Assembly (NCBI GenBank): GCA_902362925.1
Contig: CABIYL010000009.1
From: Pseudoflavonifractor sp902362925
GTDB lineage: Bacteria; Bacillota; Clostridia; Oscillospirales; Oscillospiraceae
Reading direction: 5' to 3' (one strand)
Length of the DNA: 64,000 nucleotides
Shown here piece by piece: positions 16,486-24,828 of the stretch. Each line of letters begins with the position of its first letter. Position 1 is the stretch's first letter. The position numbers were made by a program, and so were the translations under genes. The notes beneath the pieces were generated by a model. That model made no database searches and had not been told where the DNA came from. It worked only from the letters and a program-made list of their open reading frames with translations.

Positions 16486-17277
16486 TCAGTCCCGATTGTC
16501 TGCCGCCTGTCTGGCGTGCTCGGCAAACAACCGCTGGATGCCGGGGAACTCCCCCAGGCCCCGCAGGTCACACGCCACCTGGTAGCCCGCACTCTCCAGG
16601 GCGCTCTTCCAGGAGTCAGGTTCCTCACCGGCCAGGTCGTTGCGGGCGTGGTCGCCAGCCACCACCATCAGGGGGTGCAGCTGGGCCTTCTTCACCTCGG
16701 GCCGCTCGGAGAGCCGCCGCAGCACCTGTTCCAGACCGGGATAGCCCTCCACCGTGCCGATGATGATGTCCTTCCGGCCCATGTCGTGGAAGAGGTACTC
16801 CAGCTGGGTGTAGGACGGGTTCACATAGTGCTCGGTGCCGTGGCCCATGAACACCTGGGCGGTGTCCGCCTGCTGCTCGGGCAGCTGCTCCAGAACGGCG
16901 TCAGCCACCGCCTTATAGTCCTCAATGGAGGTAAGCAGGGGCGCGCCCACGGTCAGCTGGGCGAATTTGTCCCGGAAAGGCTCCGCCTGGGCCATGAGCT
17001 TGTCGTACTCCGCGCCGTTGATGACGTGGGTGGGCTGGATGACCACGTCGGTCACCCCCTCCCCCAGCAGCTGCTCCAGAGCCTGGGCAGGGCTGGGAAT
17101 GACGATGCCGTCCCGTTCCTTCAGTTTACGGCAGATCATGCCGCTGGTAAAGGCCCGGAGGAGAATCCGGTCGGGAAACACAGCGGCAAGCTCCTTCTCA
17201 ATGGCCGCGATGGTCCGCTCCAGGGTGTCCTGGTAGCTGGTGCCGAAGGAGACGGCCAGAATGGCTTTCTTGTCCAT
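16486..17277 (-). CDS. cbiK: Sirohydrochlorin cobaltochelatase
   Basis: CbiK inserts cobalt into sirohydrochlorin, the step that commits the anaerobic B12 route. The 263-residue protein has the family SFGTSY motif near the start. The metal-handling residues appear as His in MGHGTEHYVNPSY, Glu in GTVEGYPG and His in VVAGDHARND. No signal peptide is seen, so it is cytoplasmic. The start MDKKAI follows the cbiC gene by 11 bases. It is the last gene before riboswitch 2 and the cobalt importer. Confidence 0.95.
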   Translation of the reverse strand: MDKKAILAVSFGTSYQDTLERTIAAIEKELAAVFPDRILLRAFTSGMICRKLKERDGIVIPSPAQALEQLLGEGVTDVVIQPTHVINGAEYDKLMAQAEPFRDKFAQLTVGAPLLTSIEDYKAVADAVLEQLPEQQADTAQVFMGHGTEHYVNPSYTQLEYLFHDMGRKDIIIGTVEGYPGLEQVLRRLSERPEVKKAQLHPLMVVAGDHARNDLAGEEPDSWKSALESAGYQVACDLRGLGEFPGIQRLFAEHARQAADNRD

Positions 17278-17288
17278 GGATATCCTCC

Positions 17289-17939
17289 TCACTCCCGGGC
17301 GTTGCCGGAGGCCTGATAGATGAGGGCGTTGCAGATGGCGGCGGCCACGTTGCTGCCGCCCTTCCGGCCCCGGGCCACGATGTGGGGGGCATCCATGGTG
17401 AGCATCAGCTCCTTGGACTCCACCACGTTCACAAAGCCCACGGGTACGCCGATGACCAGGGCGGGATTCACCTTGCCCTCGTCAATGAGCTGGCACAGCC
17501 GCACCAGAGCGGTGGGGGCGTTGCCGATGGCGAACACCAGGGGTCCTTCCAGCTCCGCCGCCCGCTCCATGGACACGGTGGCACGGGTCTCCCCACGGGC
17601 CTTGGCTTCGGCGGCCACCTCCGGGTCGGACATGAAGCACACCGCCTTACCGCCGAACTTCTCCAGCACCCGCTTGTTCACGCCGGACCAGGCCATCTGG
17701 GTGTCGGTGACGATGGTGCAGCCGTTTCTGATGGCCTCGATGCCCTTGGCCACCGCGCCGGGGGAAAAGACCAGATTGTCGGCGTAGTCAAAGTCGGCAC
17801 TGGTGTGGATGACCCGCTTCACCACCGGCAGCACCTCCGGCGGGAAGGAACGCTCCCCCAGCTCGGCGGTGATAATCTCCATGCTCCGCTGCTCAATCTC
17901 TGCGGGCGCCACCCGCTGCAGCTCCACCTTCATGCTCAT
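17289..17939 (-). CDS. cbiC: Cobalt-precorrin-8 methylmutase
   Basis: CbiC moves the C11 methyl group to C12, giving cobyrinic acid. The 216-residue protein shows the catalytic histidine in RVIHTSADFDY and the motif GNAPTALVRLCQLI. It overlaps the cbiP stop-start junction by four bases. Length and motifs match family norms. Confidence 0.96.
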   Translation of the reverse strand: MSMKVELQRVAPAEIEQRSMEIITAELGERSFPPEVLPVVKRVIHTSADFDYADNLVFSPGAVAKGIEAIRNGCTIVTDTQMAWSGVNKRVLEKFGGKAVCFMSDPEVAAEAKARGETRATVSMERAAELEGPLVFAIGNAPTALVRLCQLIDEGKVNPALVIGVPVGFVNVVESKELMLTMDAPHIVARGRKGGSNVAAAICNALIYQASGNARE

Positions 17940-19438
17940 TCCTCCCCGTTCAGGATGCGGTAAATCCGCTCCATATCCAGCGCAGAGCGCACCCCGTCGG
18001 CCAGGGCGTCATACTGCTGCTCTTTGTATTCCTTCCAGTCCACCGCAGCGGCGGATTCCTCCAGCCCCCGGCGGCGGCGCAGGCAGTTGACCAGGGCCGC
18101 GGCGCACTCCGCCCGGTCAAAAATGCCGTGGATGTAGCAGCCCCACACATTGCCCGCCGCCGCGCCGTCGGCGTGGGCGTCTCCATCCAGGGTGCGGAAG
18201 GAGAGAATGTGGCTGCTCCCGTCCAGATGGGTGGTGCGGCCCATGTGGATCTCATAGCCCTCAAAGGGCACCTCCGCCATGGCGGCGAAGTCCCCGCCCA
18301 TGGCGTCAAACTGTCCGCTGACCCTGGTGCGGGTCTTCTCACCGAAGAACACCGTCTCGGTGGGCAGCAGGCCCAGACCGGCCAGGCTGCCGCCGCCCTC
18401 CACCCCGTCGGGGTCGGAGATACTGCGGCCCAGCATCTGATAGCCGCCGCAGATGCCCACCACGCCCCCGCCGGCGGCGGCATGCTTCAAAATGGCACTC
18501 TCCAGTCCGCTCTGGCGGAGCCAGCGCAGGTCGCCCATGGTGTTCTTGGTGCCGGGCAGGATGATCAAATCCGGGTTGCCCAGCTCCCGGGGAGAGGACA
18601 CATACCGGAGGGTGACCTCCTCCAGCCGCTCCAGGGGATTGAAGTCGGTGAAGTTGGATAGTCGGGGCAGGCGGATCACCGCGATGTCGATAAGGCCCAC
18701 CTTTTTCCCCGGCTCCAGCCGCTGAGAGAGGGAGTCCTCGTCGTCCACGTCCACCTTCAGCATGGGCACTACGCCCAGCACCGGCTTGCCCGCCAGGTCC
18801 TCCAGCTGCTTCAGGCCGGGCCGGAGAATCTCCACATCACCACGGAACTTGTTGATGACAAAGCCCTTGATCCGTGCCTGTTCGTCCGGCTCCAGCAGGG
18901 CCACCGTGCCGTACAGGGAGGCGAACACGCCGCCCCGGTCGATGTCGCCCACCAGCAGCACCGGCGCGTCGGCCAGCTTGGCCATGCCCATATTGACGAA
19001 GTCGTCCTGTCTCAGGTTGATCTCCGCGGGGCTGCCCGCCCCCTCGATGACGATGATGTCGTACTCGTCCGACAGGGACTGATAGGCCGCCATCACCTCG
19101 GGAATCAGGTTTTTCTTATACTGATAGTATTCCGCAGCCCGCATAGTACCCTGGGGAATCCCGTTGACGATGACCTGGGAGCCGGTATCGTTGGTGGGCT
19201 TGAGGAGCACCGGGTTCATCCGCACCGACGGGGCCACCCCCGCTGCCTCGGCCTGGACCACCTGAGCCCGGCCCATCTCCAGCCCCTCTTCGGTGATGAA
19301 GGAGTTGAGGGCCATGTTCTGGGCCTTGAAGGGGGCCACCCGGTAGCCGTCCTGCCGGAACACCCGGCACAGCCCCGCCGCCAGCAGGCTCTTGCCCGCG
19401 TTGGAGGCGGTGCCCTGAATCATAATCGCCTTTGCCAT
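17936..19438 (-). CDS. cbiP: Cobyric acid synthase (adenosylcobyrate synthase)
   Basis: CbiP amidates positions b, d, e and g of adenosylcobyrinate a,c-diamide, using glutamine and ATP. The 500-residue protein has an N-terminal P-loop synthetase domain (GTASNAGKSLLAAGLCR) and a C-terminal class-I glutamine amidotransferase domain. The nucleophile lies in GICGGYQMLG and the partner histidine in YEIHMGRT. It overlaps cbiC by four bases. Confidence 0.96.
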   Translation of the reverse strand: MAKAIMIQGTASNAGKSLLAAGLCRVFRQDGYRVAPFKAQNMALNSFITEEGLEMGRAQVVQAEAAGVAPSVRMNPVLLKPTNDTGSQVIVNGIPQGTMRAAEYYQYKKNLIPEVMAAYQSLSDEYDIIVIEGAGSPAEINLRQDDFVNMGMAKLADAPVLLVGDIDRGGVFASLYGTVALLEPDEQARIKGFVINKFRGDVEILRPGLKQLEDLAGKPVLGVVPMLKVDVDDEDSLSQRLEPGKKVGLIDIAVIRLPRLSNFTDFNPLERLEEVTLRYVSSPRELGNPDLIILPGTKNTMGDLRWLRQSGLESAILKHAAAGGGVVGICGGYQMLGRSISDPDGVEGGGSLAGLGLLPTETVFFGEKTRTRVSGQFDAMGGDFAAMAEVPFEGYEIHMGRTTHLDGSSHILSFRTLDGDAHADGAAAGNVWGCYIHGIFDRAECAAALVNCLRRRRGLEESAAAVDWKEYKEQQYDALADGVRSALDMERIYRILNGEE

Positions 19439-19462
19439 TCCAGTCGTATCCTCCCTGTACCG

Positions 19463-20509
19463 TCAGTTTTCCACCAGAACCGCCCGGAGTGTGGAAATCA
19501 GCCGCTCATTCTCCTCGGGCAGACGCACCGCCGCCCGGTAGTAGTCGGGGCCCAGGCCGTCGTAGTTGGCGCAGGAGCGGAGGAGGATGCCCCGTGCCGC
19601 CATGCGCTCCTTCAGGTCACACTGGCCCGGGGCCCGGAAGAGCAGGTAATTGGCCTGACCGGGCCACACCTCCAGCCCCAGCCCGCGCAGCTCCGCAAGG
19701 AGCCGTTCCCGTGCCGGACCGATGACCGCTCTGGCCTGCTCCGGCCAGCCGGGCTGCTCCAGCGCCGCCAGACCCGCCGCCTGAGCGGGCACGGACACCG
19801 CCCAGGCCGGCGCACAGGCCTCCATCTTCTCCAGCAGCGGCCGGTCGGCGGTGAGGCAGTACCCCAGCCGCAGACCGGGGATGGCGTAGCTCTTGGTGAA
19901 GGCCCGCAGGAGGAAGAGGGTGGGAAACTCCTCCAGCCGCCCGGCCATACCCTGGGCGCCGTCGGTCAGCTCCAGGAAGCACTCGTCCACCACCAGCCGG
20001 ACCCCCATCTCCCCGCACCGCCTGGCGATGGTCTCCAGCAGCTGCGTGGGGATGGTGCGGCCGGTGGGATTGTTTGGGGTGCAGAGGAAGAGCATGTCCA
20101 AATCGTGGTCGATATGCCGGAGGATGTCTTCCGTCAGGTCAAAGCCGTCCTCCTTGCGCAGGCGGTGGGAAATGACCTCCGCCCCGGCGGCCCGCAGGGC
20201 CTGGCCGTACTCGGAGAAGGTGGGGGCGGTGACCATGGCCCGGCGGGGCCGCTCCGCCCACACCAGCCGGAAAATGAGGTCGGCGGCCCCCGCACCGCAG
20301 AGCACCTGCTCCGGCTTCACGCCGTCCCGGGCGGCGATGCCGGCGGTGAGTTTGCGGCAGGCCGGGTCGGGATAGTGGACGGCGTCGGTGATGGACGCCT
20401 CCGCCGCCTGTCTGACCTGGGGCGGCATGCCCAGGGGATTGAGATTGGCGGAGAAGTCCAGCACCGGCGCGGGACAGCTCCAGATATCGCCGCCGTGGGT
20501 GTACTGCAT
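19463..20509 (-). CDS. cobD: L-threonine-O-3-phosphate decarboxylase
   Basis: A PLP-dependent fold-type I enzyme that makes (R)-1-amino-2-propanol phosphate, the linker of the nucleotide loop. The 348-residue protein resembles histidinol-phosphate aminotransferase. It shows FSANLNPLG near residue 20, the CTPNNPTG motif, and the PLP lysine in RAFTKSYAIPGLRLGY. The placement between cbiP and cbiB, the enzyme that uses its product, identifies it as CobD rather than HisC. No PduX-type threonine kinase is visible in the window. Confidence 0.92.
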   Translation of the reverse strand: MQYTHGGDIWSCPAPVLDFSANLNPLGMPPQVRQAAEASITDAVHYPDPACRKLTAGIAARDGVKPEQVLCGAGAADLIFRLVWAERPRRAMVTAPTFSEYGQALRAAGAEVISHRLRKEDGFDLTEDILRHIDHDLDMLFLCTPNNPTGRTIPTQLLETIARRCGEMGVRLVVDECFLELTDGAQGMAGRLEEFPTLFLLRAFTKSYAIPGLRLGYCLTADRPLLEKMEACAPAWAVSVPAQAAGLAALEQPGWPEQARAVIGPARERLLAELRGLGLEVWPGQANYLLFRAPGQCDLKERMAARGILLRSCANYDGLGPDYYRAAVRLPEENERLISTLRAVLVEN

Positions 20510-20544
20510 GGCGGAAGATTCCTCCTCTGCTCAAAGGTTGGCCT

Positions 20545-21519
20545 TTACAGCGCCAGGGTCACCAGCAGCGGCACGCCGCAGCACAGCACCAGCGCGAGAA
20601 AGGCGGTGGCATACATGAGCCGGTTCACCCAGACAATGTCCAGGGGCTCCACCGGGTGGTCGGCGTCGCCGATGGTGGGCTTCTCCACCAGCTTTCCGAA
20701 ATAGTAGTTGGACCCGCCCAGCTGGATGTGGAGGGCGCCGGCAGCGGCGGCCTCGGTGTGGGCGGAATTGGGGGACTTGTGGTTTTTCCGGTCCCGGCGG
20801 AAGATCCGCAGGGCGTTGGGGGCGTCAAAGCCGGAGAAGCCCGCCCCCAGGCACATGAGCAGTCCCGCCAGCCGGGCGGGGATGAAGTTCACCACGTCGT
20901 CCAGCCGGGCGGCGCAGCGGCCGAACCAGAGGTACTGGTCGTTCTTGTAGCCCACCATGGAGTCCATGGTGTTGACCGCCTTATAGACCATACCCAGGGG
21001 TGCGCCGCCGATGGCCAGGAAGATGAGGGGTGCGATGACGCCGTCGGAGGCGTTCTCCGCCACGGTCTCCACCGCCGCCCGAGCCACACCGGCCTCGTCC
21101 AGGCACTGGGTGTCACGGCCCACGATCATGGACACCGCATAGCGGGCGCCCTCCAGGTCGCCCGCCTTCAGGGCCTTGTATACCTTCATGCTCTCCCCCT
21201 TGAGGGAGCGGGTGGCCAGCAGCTGGAAGCAGAGAATGGTCTCCGCCAGGAACCGGAGCCACAGCCCCACCTTCCCGCACAGCCACAGCACCAGCAGGGT
21301 GAAGCCGCCGGACAGGACCAGCACCAGAATCACCAGGGCCACGCCGCCGGCAAGCTGGCCACTCCGGTTCTTGGGGAAGATTTTACGCAGAACCTTCTCA
21401 AGCCCGGCAATGAGGGCGCCGATGGCCCGGATGGGGTGAGGGAGCCAGCGGGGGTCTCCCAGCAGCAGATCCAGAAGAAAGCCCAGCAGCAGGGCAAACA
21501 GACGCAGGGTTATCGTCAT
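20545..21519 (-). CDS. cbiB: Adenosylcobinamide-phosphate synthase
   Basis: CbiB attaches aminopropanol phosphate to adenosylcobyric acid. The 324-residue membrane protein has the family opening LLLGDPRWLPHPIRAIG, a conserved ENASDGVIAPL motif mid-protein, and hydrophobic helices at both ends. It overlaps the downstream end of cobC by four bases and follows the pathway order cbiP, cobD, cbiB. Confidence 0.95.
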   Translation of the reverse strand: MTITLRLFALLLGFLLDLLLGDPRWLPHPIRAIGALIAGLEKVLRKIFPKNRSGQLAGGVALVILVLVLSGGFTLLVLWLCGKVGLWLRFLAETILCFQLLATRSLKGESMKVYKALKAGDLEGARYAVSMIVGRDTQCLDEAGVARAAVETVAENASDGVIAPLIFLAIGGAPLGMVYKAVNTMDSMVGYKNDQYLWFGRCAARLDDVVNFIPARLAGLLMCLGAGFSGFDAPNALRIFRRDRKNHKSPNSAHTEAAAAGALHIQLGGSNYYFGKLVEKPTIGDADHPVEPLDIVWVNRLMYATAFLALVLCCGVPLLVTLAL

Positions 21520-22097
21520 ACCTTGGCCCTCCCTACGGCTGCAAAGACCCGCAGCGCCAGGGGGTCGGTCTCCAGCTCCGCCCGGTAGCCGCTGCAGTTG
21601 GGCAGCATCCAGTCGTAATAGGACCGCTCCGGCAGGCCGAACTTGGCGAGCATGCTCATGAAAATGCCTCCATGGGCCACGATACCCGCCCTTTGCCAGC
21701 CTTTTTCGGCCACATCGGCGGCGATGTCCCGGAGGGCCTGGGCCGCACGGGCGTTGCAGTTCTCAATGGGCTCGCCGATCTCCAGTTCCCCGTTGAGCCA
21801 CCGCTGATACACCGGGTCTCCGTCCAGCTCGGCGTGGCACTTGCCCTCATAGGGACCGAAGTCGGTCTCCTTCAGGTTGTCCACCACGGTCTGCTCCACC
21901 CCGGGCCACAGGATATCCGCCGTCTGACGGCAGCGGAGCAGAGGGCTGCGGTAGATGTGCTCCACCGGCGGCAGCGTGGGCGCCACTTCACGGGCCAGCG
22001 CCTCCCCTTCCGGGGCCAGAGGCTGGTCCAGCCGCCCCACAAAGCGCCGCTCCAGATTGCCCGGCGTAATGCCGTGGCGCACCAGTATCAGTTCCAT
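21516..22097 (-). CDS. cobC: Histidine phosphatase, alpha-ribazole phosphatase candidate
   Basis: A 193-residue histidine-phosphatase-superfamily protein. The phosphorylated histidine is in LVRHGITPGN near residue 8 and the second catalytic histidine is in IVAHGGIFM. Within B12 operons this family removes phosphate from alpha-ribazole-5'-phosphate or adenosylcobalamin-5'-phosphate. The superfamily is broad, so the role is taken from the cbiB-cobC-cobS-cobU-cobT neighbourhood. Its start overlaps the short CobU-like gene by ten bases. Confidence 0.85.
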   Translation of the reverse strand: MELILVRHGITPGNLERRFVGRLDQPLAPEGEALAREVAPTLPPVEHIYRSPLLRCRQTADILWPGVEQTVVDNLKETDFGPYEGKCHAELDGDPVYQRWLNGELEIGEPIENCNARAAQALRDIAADVAEKGWQRAGIVAHGGIFMSMLAKFGLPERSYYDWMLPNCSGYRAELETDPLALRVFAAVGRAKV

Positions 22098-22468
22098 GCC
22101 GAGTCCCCCTTCAATGTCATGGGAATGCCGCAGAAAATCCGCTCCACGGTGTCCGCCCGCTGGGCCAGAGCACAGCAGAGGCGGCCCACCGCCTCCCGCC
22201 AGGCCCGCTCCTCCCGGGCGATGGGCACCACGCCGCAGCCAACCTCGTCGCAGAGAATCACGATGCCGGGGTTGACTGCCAGCAGCTCCTCCAGTACGGC
22301 GAGGTGGTCAACCTCCGGGCTGGCCTTCACCCAGGCCTCCAGGCGGTACAGGATGGGCTTGTCCGCCGCCTGGGCCGGGTCGAGAGCCACAGCTGAGGGG
22401 TCCAGCTCCATTTTCTTCAGCGCGTAGTCCAGCTTTCCCTGGCCCGCGCCGCCAATAATGAGTCTCAC
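22088..22468 (-). CDS. Short CobU-like adenosylcobinamide kinase homologue
   Basis: A 126-residue protein starting at a GTG that overlaps the cobS stop (GTGA), with GGAGG seven bases upstream. It has a P-loop GGAGQGK near the N-terminus and a C-terminal segment CDEVGCGVVPIAREER that matches the CobU end. It lacks the central His-containing stretch where CobU carries GMP. A full-length CobU lies two genes upstream, so this is a second, reduced homologue. It may keep a kinase or partner role. Function is not established. Confidence 0.75.
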   Translation of the reverse strand: MRLIIGGAGQGKLDYALKKMELDPSAVALDPAQAADKPILYRLEAWVKASPEVDHLAVLEELLAVNPGIVILCDEVGCGVVPIAREERAWREAVGRLCCALAQRADTVERIFCGIPMTLKGDSAWN

Positions 22469-23235
22469 AACAGCACCTCCACCCGCTGGGCCAGGGCCGC
22501 CAGCAGCACCATGGAGCACTCGCAGACCTGGAGGAAGAATCCGGCCAGATCGCCGGTGATGCCGCCGAACTGCCGCTTGGACATCACAGCATAGTAGATA
22601 AAGCTGATGGCCGCGGCCGCCACCGCTCCGCCGCCGGCCCAGGGGTCCAGCATCACCATGGCCATACCGGTCAGGCACATCCACGCCGTCAGCACGCCGT
22701 GGGCCTTTTGCCGGTCCATGGGTGCGGTAAAGGTAGCCAGCAGGCCGCTTCCACGGGCATTGGGCATGGTGACCGCCGCAATGCCGGACAGGCTGCGGGA
22801 GAGCACCGGCGTCAGGGCAAGGACGCCCATGGTCTCGAGGGAGGGCGTCTCCACCTGGCACCAGGCGGCGAAGAAGAGAATCAGGTACACTCCGCAGCAG
22901 AACACGGCGAAGGCGCCGGTGTGGGAGTCCTTGAGGATTTCCAGCTTCTTCTCCCTGGTCTGGTGGGAGCCCAGGGCGTCGGCAGTGTCGCAGAAGCCGT
23001 CCACGTGGATACCGCCGCTGATGGCGATGGGGATGAGCAGGGCCACTGCCGCCCGCAGGGGCGCACCCAGGCCCAGCACCCCGGCCAGCCACAGCCAGCC
23101 AAACAGCAGCGCACCCGCCGCCACGCCCACCGCCGGGAACCAGCACAGCGCCCAGGACAGGCTCTTCTTGTCCCACTCCACCCGCTTGGCGGGCAGCTTG
23201 GAGTACATGGCCAGGGCGATCCAAAAGCTCTTCAT
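22465..23235 (-). CDS. cobS: Adenosylcobinamide-GDP ribazoletransferase (cobalamin synthase)
   Basis: CobS joins adenosylcobinamide-GDP to alpha-ribazole (phosphate) at the membrane. The 256-residue polytopic protein has the family motif GGIHVDGFCDTADALGSHQT, in which the acidic residues bind Mg. The start MKSFWIAL overlaps the cobU stop by four bases; the frame extends upstream but that part is a cobU shadow. Confidence 0.95.
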   Translation of the reverse strand: MKSFWIALAMYSKLPAKRVEWDKKSLSWALCWFPAVGVAAGALLFGWLWLAGVLGLGAPLRAAVALLIPIAISGGIHVDGFCDTADALGSHQTREKKLEILKDSHTGAFAVFCCGVYLILFFAAWCQVETPSLETMGVLALTPVLSRSLSGIAAVTMPNARGSGLLATFTAPMDRQKAHGVLTAWMCLTGMAMVMLDPWAGGGAVAAAAISFIYYAVMSKRQFGGITGDLAGFFLQVCECSMVLLAALAQRVEVLL

Positions 23236-23750
23236 TCCGCTTCCCCCTTCCAGCGCACCGGGATGCCGCACACAACCTCATACACCCGGTCCGCCATCTG
23301 GGCCGCCGCCCGGTTGAGCCGGGCCAGGCAGGCCAGATAGTCCGCTGTCTCCCGATCGTACTCAATGCCGTCGGAGAACAGCTCGTTGGCCACCACCACC
23401 GTCAGGGCAGTGTGGTCTTTCAATTTGCTCAGTCCGGCGAGCACCCGCTCCTCTGCTCCTGAGCGTTCTCCGCCAAACCACTCGTTGGCCGCCAGATTGG
23501 TCAGGTCCTCCAGCAACAGGGCACACCCCTGGGGCACGTCAGCTTCTTCCAGATGTACCGGACACTCCAACGTGGCAAAGCCCTTGCCCGCCCGCATGGC
23601 CCGGTGCCGGTCCACCCGGGCCTGACCCTCGGCGTCCCACACCTGCATGGTGGCCACATATATCTTTGTTTCCAGACCGGAGGAGACGATCAGGTCCTCG
23701 GCAAAGGCCGATTTTCCGCTGCCGCTCCCGCCGGAGACCAGAATCAGCAT
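23232..23750 (-). CDS. cobU: Adenosylcobinamide kinase / adenosylcobinamide-phosphate guanylyltransferase
   Basis: CobU phosphorylates adenosylcobinamide and then activates it with GMP. The 172-residue protein has the P-loop SGGSGSGKS at residues 6-14 and retains a histidine in ARVDRHRAMR, the region that forms the GMP adduct in CobU. The segment VVANELFSDGI matches the family's C-terminal motif. It overlaps cobS by four bases and follows cobT after 16 bases. Confidence 0.95.
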   Translation of the reverse strand: MLILVSGGSGSGKSAFAEDLIVSSGLETKIYVATMQVWDAEGQARVDRHRAMRAGKGFATLECPVHLEEADVPQGCALLLEDLTNLAANEWFGGERSGAEERVLAGLSKLKDHTALTVVVANELFSDGIEYDRETADYLACLARLNRAAAQMADRVYEVVCGIPVRWKGEAE

Positions 23751-23766
23751 ATGGTTTCCTCTTCTC

Positions 23767-24828
23767 TCAGGTCAAAGGCTGGTACGCCTCAATCTGCTCG
23801 TCGGCAAAGGTGGTCATGCCGTCATACACCGTCATGGCCATGTCCAGCAGGGGCATGACCGCTGCCGCACCGGTGCCCTCGCCCAGGCACATATTGGCGT
23901 AGAGGAAGGGCTTCAGGCCCAGATCCTCCAGCACCATGCGCCCAGCAGGCTCGTTGGAAGCGTGGCTGCCCAGCATGTAGTCCACCGCGTTGGGGCACAG
24001 CCGGGCTGCGGTGAGAGCCGCGGCGGAGGAGATGAAGCCGTCCACCAGCACGGGAATGCGGCAGGCCGCGCCGCCCAGGAACACGCCGCACAGTCCGGCC
24101 AGGTCCAGGCCGCCCACCTTGCTCAGCACGTCGATGGGGTCGGCGGGATTGGGCTGGTTGAGCTGGATGGCGGTCTCAATGGCCTTGATTTTCCGCTCCA
24201 GACCGGCGCTGGACAGTCCCGCGCCTCGGCCGGTCACCTTCTCAGGGGGGCAGTTCAGGAACACGGAGACCAGTGCGCTGGAGGTGGTGGTGTTGCCGAT
24301 GCCCATCTCACCGGTGCCGATGAGGCCGTAGCCCTTGTCCTTCAGCTCCCGCACCAGCTGAATGCCGGTCTCCACCGCCTTGACCGCCTCCTCCCGGGTC
24401 ATGGCAGGACCCTGGGTCATGTCGGCGGTTCCCCGGCGGATGTTGTACTGACGGATGCGCTCTCCCACCACCGGACGGGCCACGCCGATGTCCACGGGGA
24501 TAACCTCCGCTCCGGCTGCGGCGGCCATATGGCACACGCTGGTGTCGCCGGTGGACATGTTCTCGGTGACAATGGCGGTCACCTCCTGGCCGGTCTGGGT
24601 GACCCCCTGGGCCACCACGCCGTTGTCGGCACACATGGCGATGACGGCTCGCTTACCCAGCTTCACAGCGGGAGTGCCGGTCATACCGGCAATGCGGACC
24701 ACTGATTCCTCCAGCAGACCCAGGCTGCGCAGAGGCTTGGCGATGGAATCCCAACGCTGCCAGGCGGCGTCCATGGCCGCCCGATCGGCAGGGACAATGG
24801 CTGCAAGTGTCTCCTCCAGAATGCTCAT
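23767..24828 (-). CDS. cobT: Nicotinate-nucleotide:dimethylbenzimidazole phosphoribosyltransferase
   Basis: CobT activates the lower-ligand base by transferring phosphoribose from nicotinate mononucleotide. The 353-residue protein contains the family motif GTGEMGIGNTTTSSAL and the catalytic glutamate in CLGEGTGAA near the C-terminus. The start MSILEETL overlaps the cbiA stop as ATGA. No bluB or bzaAB gene for making the base is in the window, so the actual lower ligand cannot be told from here. Confidence 0.96.
   Translation of the reverse strand: MSILEETLAAIVPADRAAMDAAWQRWDSIAKPLRSLGLLEESVVRIAGMTGTPAVKLGKRAVIAMCADNGVVAQGVTQTGQEVTAIVTENMSTGDTSVCHMAAAAGAEVIPVDIGVARPVVGERIRQYNIRRGTADMTQGPAMTREEAVKAVETGIQLVRELKDKGYGLIGTGEMGIGNTTTSSALVSVFLNCPPEKVTGRGAGLSSAGLERKIKAIETAIQLNQPNPADPIDVLSKVGGLDLAGLCGVFLGGAACRIPVLVDGFISSAAALTAARLCPNAVDYMLGSHASNEPAGRMVLEDLGLKPFLYANMCLGEGTGAAAVMPLLDMAMTVYDGMTTFADEQIEAYQPLT

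Noticed and set aside
22469..23365. N-terminal extension of the short CobU-like frame to 425 codons
   Set aside because: The extension is the shadow of cobS and cobU; a GTG with a good ribosome site at 22468 is the better start.
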